A stretch of 64,000 nt of DNA from Paenibacillus silagei (GTDB taxonomy: Bacteria; Bacillota; Bacilli; Paenibacillales; Paenibacillaceae), in contig NZ_JAGGLV010000008.1 in NCBI RefSeq assembly GCF_017874735.1, positions 124,001 to 188,000 on the forward strand, in the 5' to 3' direction. A program made the position numbers and the translations under genes. Shown one piece after another: positions 40,422 to 47,975 of the stretch (position 1 is its first letter; every line of letters starts with the position of its first letter). Below the pieces are notes generated by a model. The model saw nothing but the letters and a program-made list of their open reading frames with translations. It was not told the DNA's origin and did no database searches.

Positions 40422-42619
40422 ACGATAACCCGTTCTACCGGCTGGCCCCGTTCATCAAGGAATTCATCTACAAGAACCGCTGGGATACGCTGCGCGAGGC
40501 GCAGGTCGATGCCTGCCGTGTGCTGTTTGACACGCCGCATCATCTGCTGATCGCTTCGGGGACGGCCTCAGGCAAGACCGAAGCGGCCTTCTTCCCGGCG
40601 CTAACGGAGCTGCACCAGCGTCCGTCTGCTTCTGTAGGCATTCTTTATATCGCGCCGCTGAAGGCGCTGATTAATGACCAGTTCACGCGGCTGAACGACC
40701 TGCTGCGTGAAGGGAATATTCCGGTCTGGCACTGGCATGGCGATGTGCCGCAGGCGGACAAGACCAAGCTGATGCAGAACCCTTCGGGAGTGCTGCAGAT
40801 CACCCCTGAATCGCTGGAGGGCCTGCTGATGAACCGCCCGAATGCGATCCCGGCCCTGTTCCATGACCTGCGCTTCATCGTCATCGATGAAGTTCATGCC
40901 TTCATGGGCGCAGACCGCGGCATTCAGGTGCTGAGCCAACTCGCGAGGATCTCGCGGATGGCGGGCTGTCATCCGCGGCGGGTTGGCCTCTCTGCGACCT
41001 TAAGCGACTACGCATCCGTCACGGAGTGGCTGGCGGCGGGCACGCGCGAGAGCGTGGAGGTCAGCGCGCCGCAGGGCGGGCGCAAGCTGCGGCTGAGCGT
41101 GGAGCATTTCTCGTTCCCGGATGCGCGGGACGAGGTGCAGGCCGAACACCTGGAGCGGGCGCGACAGGCTTATTACGGGTTCATCTACGATCACACGCAT
41201 ATCAAGAAAGCGTTGATCTTCACGAACAGCCGCACCGATGCCGAAGAGGCCATTCTGGAGATGCGGCGCATTGCCGCTAAGCGCGGCGAGCGGGATGTCT
41301 TCCATGTGCATCATGGAAGCATCTCCGCGATGCTGCGCGAGGAGACCGAGGCCACGCTCCGTGAGGGCGCAGGGCCGGCTGTTGCTGCAGCGACGCTGAC
41401 GCTGGAGCTGGGGATTGATCTGGGCGAGCTGGAGCGGGTACTCCAGCTCGGCGCGCCTTATAGCTGCGCGAGCTTCGTGCAGCGGCTGGGCCGCTCGGGC
41501 AGGCGCGGGGACGCCGCCTCCGAGATGATCTTCGTCACGCCCGAGGAGGAGGACGAGGAGGCGCAGCTCCCGGCGCGCATGCCGTGGACGCTGCTGCGGG
41601 CCATTGCCGTAATCGAGCTGTACGTGCGCGAGAAATGGGTGGAGCCGCTGGTCGTGCGCCAGCTGCCGGTCGGTCTCCTGTATCATCAGACGATGAGCAT
41701 TCTGAAGAGCATGGGCGAAGCAGAGCCGGAGGACCTGAAGGAGGCTGTACTGAGCCTGCCGTCCTTCCGCAGCATTGATCCCGCTGATTATGATGACTTC
41801 ATGGAGTACATGCTGGGCATGGGCCATATCGAGAAGATGGATGAGGGAAGCCTGCTGATTGGGATGGCAGGCGAGAAGATCGTTAACAACTTCCGCTTTT
41901 ATGCGGTATTCAAAGACGATGAAGAGCATGTCGTCTATAACGGGACGGAGGAGATCGGGTCCATTACCACCGTACCGCCTCCAGGCTACTGCTTCACACT
42001 GGCAGGCAAGCTATGGAAGGTCGAGGAGGTGGACAACCGCCATAAGGCCGTCTATGTCAAAGGCTCACGCGGCAAAGTGGACACCTTATGGCTCGGTGCA
42101 GGCGGAGATGTCCATACCCGGATTATGACGAAGATCCGCGAAGTATTAGGATCTACGGCCCTGTACCCATACCTTGCACCAAGCGCGGCCGCCAGACTGG
42201 AACGGGCCCGCAGGCTCGCGAAGGAGAGCGGACTGCTGACGCGTTCCGTTCTGCCAGCCGGGGGAGACTCCATGTTCATCCTTCCGTGGGCTGGCAGCCG
42301 CCAGTTCCGCACGCTGGAGCGCCTGCTCAAGAACAATCTGAAGGAGCCGCTTGGCTTGCGCTCGGTCGTGCCGATGGAACCGTATTACATGGTAGTCGCC
42401 GGTAAAGTGGATGCAGAGAAGCTGGAGGATGAGATTATCGCTGAGACCGCTGCCGCTACGGATGCACTCACGCTCCTGAAGCCGGATGAAGCCCCTTACC
42501 TCGGCAAATACGATGAGTTCATCCCGCATGACCTGCTGCGCAAAGCCTTTTCGCTCGACGGTCTTGATGTGCCGGGTCTGGTCAGCGTGATCAAACAGTG
42601 GAAGCAGCCTACGGCATAA
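40418..42619 (+). CDS. DEAD/DEAH superfamily II helicase, Lhr/BrxHI-like
   Basis: The 733-residue helicase has motif I SGTASGKT at 47-54, motif II DEVH at 157-160, motif III SAT at 192-194, motif IV region FTNSR at 268-272, motif V ATLTLELGID at 325-334 and motif VI QRLGRSGRRG at 355-364. All catalytic residues are intact. The C-terminal half (about 390-733) is a long Lhr-like region lacking known nuclease motifs. Its nearest described functional relative is BrxHI of type 2 BREX. ATGA overlap with the ATPase gene indicates translational coupling. It ends the operon; the next gene has its own ribosome site 36 bp later. Confidence 0.9.
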   Translation: MNDNPFYRLAPFIKEFIYKNRWDTLREAQVDACRVLFDTPHHLLIASGTASGKTEAAFFPALTELHQRPSASVGILYIAPLKALINDQFTRLNDLLREGNIPVWHWHGDVPQADKTKLMQNPSGVLQITPESLEGLLMNRPNAIPALFHDLRFIVIDEVHAFMGADRGIQVLSQLARISRMAGCHPRRVGLSATLSDYASVTEWLAAGTRESVEVSAPQGGRKLRLSVEHFSFPDARDEVQAEHLERARQAYYGFIYDHTHIKKALIFTNSRTDAEEAILEMRRIAAKRGERDVFHVHHGSISAMLREETEATLREGAGPAVAAATLTLELGIDLGELERVLQLGAPYSCASFVQRLGRSGRRGDAASEMIFVTPEEEDEEAQLPARMPWTLLRAIAVIELYVREKWVEPLVVRQLPVGLLYHQTMSILKSMGEAEPEDLKEAVLSLPSFRSIDPADYDDFMEYMLGMGHIEKMDEGSLLIGMAGEKIVNNFRFYAVFKDDEEHVVYNGTEEIGSITTVPPPGYCFTLAGKLWKVEEVDNRHKAVYVKGSRGKVDTLWLGAGGDVHTRIMTKIREVLGSTALYPYLAPSAAARLERARRLAKESGLLTRSVLPAGGDSMFILPWAGSRQFRTLERLLKNNLKEPLGLRSVVPMEPYYMVVAGKVDAEKLEDEIIAETAAATDALTLLKPDEAPYLGKYDEFIPHDLLRKAFSLDGLDVPGLVSVIKQWKQPTA

Positions 42620-42655
42620 TGGATATAGGGATAACCAAATAACGGAGGTGAAATC

Positions 42656-42982
42656 ATGAGCGAGATTGCTAAAACACCACAAACACCTTATTACGCAGTG
42701 ATTTTTACATCGGAACGAACTGATGCGGATACCAAATATGTGGAAATGGCGGATGAAATGGAGAAACTTGCATCCGTCCAACCTGGATTTCTCGGAGTAG
42801 AAAGTGCCAGAGAAGGTGTAGGTATTACTGTATCTTATTGGGATTCTCTCGAAGCTATACACAAATGGAAACAAAACGAACGACATTTAGTAGCCCAGCG
42901 CAAAGGGATATCTGATTGGTATCTCGCTTATAAAACAAGGGTTTGCAAGGTTGAAAGCGATTATGGATTTGAAAAGGCTTGA
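42656..42982 (+). CDS. Antibiotic biosynthesis monooxygenase (ABM) family protein
   Basis: The 108-residue protein has the ferredoxin-like dimeric alpha-beta barrel fold of ABM/YqjZ-type proteins, shown by PYYAVIFTSERTDADTKYVE, the helix MADEMEKLASVQPGFLGVES and SYWDSLEAIHKWKQNERH. ABM-domain members include heme-degrading and quinone monooxygenases, but many have no known activity. AACGGAGGTG precedes the ATG. Base composition is AT-richer than the preceding operon, as for the next two genes, so it may have a different history. Confidence 0.88.
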   Translation: MSEIAKTPQTPYYAVIFTSERTDADTKYVEMADEMEKLASVQPGFLGVESAREGVGITVSYWDSLEAIHKWKQNERHLVAQRKGISDWYLAYKTRVCKVESDYGFEKA

Positions 42983-43001
42983 ATAAGCGAGTATGGGACT
43001 A

Positions 43002-43045
43002 CAACAAGAAGCAGCCGATCCTATAGTGACCGGCTGCTTCTTGTT
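43002..43045. terminator. Bidirectional terminator after the ABM gene
   Basis: AACAAGAAGCAGCCG pairs with CGGCTGCTTCTTGTT around a loop of about ten bases, with an extra TC/GA pair inside. Confidence 0.85.
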
Positions 43046-43057
43046 ATACGGCGGGAA

Positions 43058-43156
43058 TTATAACTTTTGCACCATATAGCTGGGATTCATTCCACAATCA
43101 AGCGCGGAATCTCTGGCTTGCTTAAATAAACCAGCGGAGCTTCTCTCTTGAACTCT
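43058..43156 (-). pseudogene. Possible 3' remnant of a minus-strand gene
   Basis: A short minus-strand frame ends in SYMVQKL before TAA at 43058 and runs back through FKQARDSALDCGMNP to a stop at 43157. The amphipathic, protein-like composition and the immediately following terminator hairpin suggest the end of a decayed gene. There is no start codon or ribosome site. The parent family is not identified, and chance cannot be excluded. Confidence 0.3.
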
Positions 43157-43237
43157 TTATAGAGAATTATTCGAAAAAGTAAGCTCAGACGAAGGGTTAC
43201 TCTAGTTGTGCAATGAAAGAAGAAAGGGTGAGAATTC

Positions 43238-43879
43238 ATGGAAGCAAATATGTTAGAGCGTTTACCAGATCCAACAATGTTACAAAAGCTAATGAAAATC
43301 CAAGCATCACTGAATATTATTCTTTGTCAGGAGGAATGGCTTCGTTACCATAGCTATGTTCAAGATTGGAATGAGGGTGTTGCTATGGCGAAAATAGATA
43401 ATGGATCAGGGGATCATCTGTTTATTTTGTTTTCCCCTGAAGGCTCCATCATAAAAGGCTTCGATCATGAATCCGGATTAAGCCCATATGCGCAAGATGA
43501 ACATAAAGTATGGCAAGGGATTTATGATGACGTCCCAATGGAACTATTATCTTTACTTGATGATGATGCAATTGAAAAAGACGATGTGACTTTTTGTATT
43601 TGGCGTAAGAACAGTGACATGAACTGGCACAAGGGAAATATTGAGATGCCAGAAGGAAAGAGTGAAGGTTCTGATTTTTTAATGGGCTGTATATTCCATA
43701 TACCAGAGGATTTTGTGGAATTTGCAACAGATTATTTTGATTGTTCACTATCCTTAGAGGTTATTGCAGAAATCTACGATGATCTCCCCATTACGGAAGA
43801 GATGATCCATATCTTGAATCCCAGCTGTGACGTAAAGGAAGTTCTTCAAGAATTAGAGCTATTAGGCTTAAGATGTTGA
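43238..43879 (+). CDS. Uncharacterised 213-residue protein
   Basis: The protein belongs to a recurring hypothetical family of Bacillales, recalled from the pattern of GVAMAKIDNGSGDHLFILFS, IIKGFDHESGLSPYAQDEH, a VWQGIYDDVP segment and FCIWRKNSDMNW; no function is known to me. It is acidic and soluble. AAAGGGTG lies before the ATG. The gene is markedly AT-rich compared with the flanking operons. The TerB operon is upstream and the GNAT gene at 44000 is downstream, but there is no shared operon evidence. Confidence 0.8.
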   Translation: MEANMLERLPDPTMLQKLMKIQASLNIILCQEEWLRYHSYVQDWNEGVAMAKIDNGSGDHLFILFSPEGSIIKGFDHESGLSPYAQDEHKVWQGIYDDVPMELLSLLDDDAIEKDDVTFCIWRKNSDMNWHKGNIEMPEGKSEGSDFLMGCIFHIPEDFVEFATDYFDCSLSLEVIAEIYDDLPITEEMIHILNPSCDVKEVLQELELLGLRC

Positions 43880-43999
43880 TGAAGAAATCTCGTGACAACA
43901 GCGGCCGGAAGTCCAAATGTTCACTGCAGTGACGACCAAGCTTAGAGTTCAATTCTTTAGTGCTTTTTATAAAAATATAAATAAACGAGGTGATTCCAA

Positions 44000-44461
44000 G
44001 TGAATTCACTTATAACGGTAAGGCTAGCGTCCATAACAGATGCTGAGGCGCTGTCGCGACTCAATCAAGAGTTCAACGGCGGCGTCCACAGACCCCCGGC
44101 CCAAATTATTGAACATCTGCATACTAACCGTAACGAGCTGATTGCCGTAGCCGAGTTGAACGGTAGCATCGTCGGTTTTGGCTGCGCCCAAAGCCTGTAT
44201 TCCTTTTGCTATGAGGAGCCCTATGGAGAAATTACAGAACTCTATGTGCAAGATACCGCCCGAAGAAAGGGAGCTGCCAGAGCTATCATTACTTGTCTGG
44301 AAGACGAGCTTAGGTTGCGCGGAGTGAAACGGGTCAAGGTATTGACGGGTAGAAGGAACACTGCGGCTATTCAGACCTACGAAGATTGTGGCTATGTGAA
44401 AGACGATGAGCAGATGTTAGATAAAGAGCTGACGAACGAAGCCCGCCCAAGCATACCCTAG
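44000..44461 (+). CDS. GNAT family N-acetyltransferase
   Basis: The 153-residue protein has the GNAT core with ITELYVQDTARRKGAARAII (Q/RxxGxG/A motif variant: RRKGAA) near residues 76-95 and the C-terminal AIQTYEDCGYVKDDEQM block. N-terminal strand and helix resemble aminoglycoside-type or small-amine acetyltransferases, but the substrate is unassigned. It starts with GTG six bases after CGAGGTGA. Coding region ends 94 bp before the second sugar locus. Confidence 0.85.
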   Translation: MNSLITVRLASITDAEALSRLNQEFNGGVHRPPAQIIEHLHTNRNELIAVAELNGSIVGFGCAQSLYSFCYEEPYGEITELYVQDTARRKGAARAIITCLEDELRLRGVKRVKVLTGRRNTAAIQTYEDCGYVKDDEQMLDKELTNEARPSIP

Positions 44462-44554
44462 AAAAAACAAACCTCATTTCTGCAGTTCCCACCTTGCCCG
44501 GAAGCGCTCTACGCGATGATAATTAGCTTATCACGACAGAGGGGGCTTTAATGA

Positions 44555-45931
44555 ATGGTCAACAGAAAAATGAAGCAAACCGCCACCGTCGCGTTCGCCG
44601 CGCTAATGGCAGTAAGCCTTGCCGCATGCGGGAACTCGAACAACAACGCCAATTCCAAGGCTAAGGACACCGCCGCACCGAACGCCGCCACAGGTAGCGG
44701 CAATGCCGCTGCTACAGACGCTCCGAGCGACAAGAAGGTAACCATTACCTTCCAGAACATCTACCCTGACCCTGCAACACCGTCTTACAAAATGATCCAC
44801 GAGCTGACTGACCAGTACATGAAAGAGCATCCCAATGTAAAGATTGAGCTGGATACGCTGAACACGGATCAACAGAAGGTGAAGCTGAAAACGCAAGCAG
44901 CCTCCAAAGAAATACCTGATATTACGATGGTTAACCCTGCCGCTCAAATGAAGCCCTTTGTAGATGCAGGATTATTAGCCCCGCTGAATGATGTGCTCGA
45001 TCAGAATGGACTGAAAGATACGTACCAAGCGGGTCTGCTCGACTATTACAGCTTCGATAACAATGTGTATGCGCTTCCTGACGGCAACAATATCGAAGTG
45101 GTCTACTACAACAAAGACTTGTTCGCCCAAGCCGGAATTGCAGCACCTCCAACCACGTTTGAAGAATTACTGAAGGACGTTAAGCTCTTAAAAGACAAAG
45201 GGATTACTCCACTGGCTATCGGTGAAAAGGATTCGTGGACCGGCTCGTTCCTGTTCATGAACATCCTGCTTCGTACAAACGGCGGTCCTGGCTTCCTGAA
45301 AGACGTAGTGGATGGCAAGAAAACATTTGAAGATCCTGCCTTTGTTGAAGCGGTAGACGCGTTCCAGCAACTGGTAGCAGCAGGCGCATTCCCTGACGGG
45401 GCAACTTCCATCGATGCAAATGCCGGCGGGAATATTTTCAGATCCGGTAAGGCAGCAATGTGGGTTATCGGTACTTGGGAGACGGGCGCTAATGATGCTT
45501 CTTCCGTAGCCGGTAAAGTGGGAGCCTTCCAATTTCCTACGGTTAACGGTAAAGGTGATCCGAACGAATTCATGCTTGCACCGGGCAGCGCATTTGCCGT
45601 GTCTGCAAACAGCGAGCATCTGAAGGAAACGAAGGATTTCCTGAACTTCTTCGCTTCTGAATATCCTAAAAAACAGTTCGAGCTGAAGAATGCTGTAGGT
45701 ATCGGGCAAAAGGTAGACGGTGACCTGAAAGCTGCCGGTTACTCCGAGCTGGCTATCACTGTGGCTGGTCTGTTCAACCAAGTAAAAGGCGGCGATCTGT
45801 CCTTCGACAACACGATGAATCCAGCAACTTCACAAGTCCACCTCAGCAGCATTCAGAATCTGTTCGTTCAAAAGATGGATTCCAAGGCGGTAGCCAAAGA
45901 GCATCAGGCTGCATTTGAAGCCAATAAATAA
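44555..45931 (+). CDS. Sugar ABC transporter substrate-binding lipoprotein (locus 2)
   Basis: The 458-residue precursor has a lipoprotein signal peptide ending VSLAACGNSNN and an Asn/Ala/Lys-rich linker (about residues 25-55). The mature part is a family 1 sugar-binding protein, shown by VTITFQNIYPDPATPSY, the PPTTFEELLKDVKLLKDKGI block and NIFRSGKAAMWVIGTWE. GAGGGGG precedes the ATG. A hairpin at 46020-46056 separates it from the permeases, which could give more binding protein than permease. No ATPase is encoded in the locus. Confidence 0.92.
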   Translation: MVNRKMKQTATVAFAALMAVSLAACGNSNNNANSKAKDTAAPNAATGSGNAAATDAPSDKKVTITFQNIYPDPATPSYKMIHELTDQYMKEHPNVKIELDTLNTDQQKVKLKTQAASKEIPDITMVNPAAQMKPFVDAGLLAPLNDVLDQNGLKDTYQAGLLDYYSFDNNVYALPDGNNIEVVYYNKDLFAQAGIAAPPTTFEELLKDVKLLKDKGITPLAIGEKDSWTGSFLFMNILLRTNGGPGFLKDVVDGKKTFEDPAFVEAVDAFQQLVAAGAFPDGATSIDANAGGNIFRSGKAAMWVIGTWETGANDASSVAGKVGAFQFPTVNGKGDPNEFMLAPGSAFAVSANSEHLKETKDFLNFFASEYPKKQFELKNAVGIGQKVDGDLKAAGYSELAITVAGLFNQVKGGDLSFDNTMNPATSQVHLSSIQNLFVQKMDSKAVAKEHQAAFEANK

Positions 45932-46019
45932 GCCTAAGACTTCAGCGTTTCGTATAATCTAAGCTTCACTCAATTTACGCCATCTAACGCATTCCCTGCA
46001 ATCGTATAGCCGTCCTGCT

Positions 46020-46062
46020 CGATGCGAAGCCAGCTGATTCAGGCTGCTTCGCATCGGGTTTA
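46020..46062 (+). terminator. Hairpin between the locus 2 binding protein and permeases
   Basis: CGATGCGAAGC (46020-46030) pairs with GCTTCGCATCG (46046-46056), with inner AGCC/GGCT pairs; GGGTTTAT follows. With its weak T tract it may act as a partial terminator or mRNA-stabilising hairpin. Confidence 0.75.
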
Positions 46063-46086
46063 TCATGTGCTTTTTAAAGTTAATAG

Positions 46087-46101
46087 CATTAATCATTAAT
46101 G
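46087..46101. promoter_or_regulatory. 15-bp palindrome before the locus 2 permeases
   Basis: CATTAAT-C-ATTAATG is a perfect palindrome 50 bp upstream of the permease ATG. Operator role is a guess. Confidence 0.35.
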
Positions 46102-46151
46102 ATATGAATCAGTAGATAAAGAAGAATCTGCTTGATTAGGAGGCGGGAAAG

Positions 46152-47042
46152 ATGAAAGTCCTTAAGGTTCCGGCATACACAATCGCTGCCTTCATACTGC
46201 CATGTCTGTTGCTCTATGTGTGCCTGGTTTTCGTTCCCATACTGGTCTCATTATATACGGGCTTATTGAAGTGGGACGGTCTAACGACCTCTCAGTTCGT
46301 CGGCTTCGGCAACTTCAAGAATATGTTCTGGAATGACCCGGTGTTCTGGCCCTCCGTTCGGAGAACGCTGCTGTACGCCGTGGCTTCCATGCTGGAAATC
46401 CCGCTCTGTCTTGGGATGGCGATCCTGCTGAACCGCTATCTGCGCAGAGCCAACACGCTGGTGTCGATCTACTTCACGCCGGTTATCTTATCAGTCGTTA
46501 TTATTGGACAACTCTGGAAGACCATCTATAACCCTACTTCGATGGGGGGCATGCTGAACGGTGTGCTGGTGTCCCTGGGGCTGGAGAGCTGGACGCATAA
46601 CTGGCTGACCGAGCCTAACATCGCCATGTATTCTCTGTATCTGGTGTCCCTGTGGCAGTATTTCGGCTACCATCTGCTGATTCAGTATACCGGAGTGCAG
46701 AACATTCCCGACGAGCTGTACGAAGCGGCCAGAATTGACGGGGCTGACGGCTTCAAGGCGGATCGTTACATTACGCTTCCGCTGATCATTCCGATTTTCA
46801 AAATCTCGATCATCCTGGCGTTTATCGGGTCCCTGCAAGCCTTCGACCTGGTCATGGTCATGACTGGCGGAGGTCCTGCGCATGCAACGGATGTCATCTC
46901 CACCCATATGTATAACAGCTCCTTCTTGTCCTTCAAGTATGGCTACGGCAGCGCGATTGCGACCTTCCTCGTGGTGGTCTGTCTCATTTTTACCGGCATC
47001 ATCAACATGATCTTCAACCGGCTTGAGCGAAAATTCGAATAG
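46152..47042 (+). CDS. Sugar ABC transporter permease, MalF-like (locus 2)
   Basis: The 296-residue protein has six predicted helices, no extended N-terminal domain and the permease EAA loop PDELYEAARIDGADGFKADR. FKNMFWNDPVFWPSVRRTLLYA in the first periplasmic region is typical of the sugar permease 1 class. AGGAGG precedes the ATG. Its partner begins 18 bp after its stop. Confidence 0.92.
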   Translation: MKVLKVPAYTIAAFILPCLLLYVCLVFVPILVSLYTGLLKWDGLTTSQFVGFGNFKNMFWNDPVFWPSVRRTLLYAVASMLEIPLCLGMAILLNRYLRRANTLVSIYFTPVILSVVIIGQLWKTIYNPTSMGGMLNGVLVSLGLESWTHNWLTEPNIAMYSLYLVSLWQYFGYHLLIQYTGVQNIPDELYEAARIDGADGFKADRYITLPLIIPIFKISIILAFIGSLQAFDLVMVMTGGGPAHATDVISTHMYNSSFLSFKYGYGSAIATFLVVVCLIFTGIINMIFNRLERKFE

Positions 47043-47060
47043 GAAAGGAGTGCGCGGATC

Positions 47061-47885
47061 ATGCGTAAGCTTAAAAAAGGAATCGTGTATCTTCTTTTTG
47101 CCATTCCTGTCATTACCCAGCTCTACCCGCTGCTGTGGCTCCTGCTATACTCTCTGAAGACGAATGAGGAGATTCAGGACGGGAGCTTCTTTTCTTTTCC
47201 GCGAAAATTCCAGTGGCATAACTACTATGAGGCTTACACCTCGGGCAGTTATCTGAAGTACCTGTCGAACAGCGTGTTCGTTACCGCCCTTACGATGATT
47301 TGTGTCATTCTGCTGGCTTCGATGGCGGCCTATGCGATCTCCCGGTTCCGGTGGAAATACGGCAATGTCGTGATGACCATTTTCCTGATGGGGATGATGA
47401 TTCCGATGCAGGCCACGCTGCTGCCGCTGATGATTATTTTCAAAAACATGCATATTCTCAACACCCACTGGTCGCTGATTCTGCCGTACATCGCGTTCTC
47501 GACTCCCATCGCCGTGTTCATCTTGAGCGGCTTCATGAGAGCTATTCCACATGAGATCGAAGAATCGGCGTTCATCGACGGGGCGAGCGTGTACCGGATC
47601 TTCCGCAGCATTATCCTGCCGGTGTCGATTCCGCCTGTCATGACCGTATGTATCTTAACCTTCATCAATATCTGGAACGAGTACATCCTGGCCGCTACGT
47701 TCATCTCGTCAGAGAGGCTCAAGACCCTTCCATTCGGGGTCTACACCTTCGTTAGCCAGTATTCGGTCAACTACGGGAATATCGGGGCCTTCCTGGTGAT
47801 GGGCGCGCTGCCGGTAATTCTGATCTACTTCTTCCTGTCGAATCAGATTACTAAAGGGATGGTGGCCGGAGCGGTTAAGGGGTAG
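47061..47885 (+). CDS. Sugar ABC transporter permease, MalG-like (locus 2)
   Basis: The 274-residue partner has six predicted helices, an EAA loop PHEIEESAFIDGASVYRIFR and a C-terminal GMVAGAVKG tail that contacts the ATPase. AAAGGAG precedes the ATG. With the MalF-like protein and a shared ATPase it should import a carbohydrate that cannot be specified. Confidence 0.92.
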   Translation: MRKLKKGIVYLLFAIPVITQLYPLLWLLLYSLKTNEEIQDGSFFSFPRKFQWHNYYEAYTSGSYLKYLSNSVFVTALTMICVILLASMAAYAISRFRWKYGNVVMTIFLMGMMIPMQATLLPLMIIFKNMHILNTHWSLILPYIAFSTPIAVFILSGFMRAIPHEIEESAFIDGASVYRIFRSIILPVSIPPVMTVCILTFINIWNEYILAATFISSERLKTLPFGVYTFVSQYSVNYGNIGAFLVMGALPVILIYFFLSNQITKGMVAGAVKG

Positions 47886-47975
47886 GGTAAGGCGTGCTGA
47901 ATTCCCTCATTGCATAAAAATGGAAAAGTTTTATAATAGGAAACGGCAGAACAGGTGCGTAAAGGGGAGAGTCTT

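Noticed and set aside
37289..42619. A complete BREX system
   Set aside because: Only the BrxD- and BrxHI-like parts are present. PglZ, the PglX-type methyltransferase, BrxC, BrxL and BrxA are absent.
36573..44554. Integrase, tRNA attachment site or flanking direct repeats for the TerB region
   Set aside because: No integrase, tRNA or matching terminal repeats were found, so no mobile element boundary can be drawn.
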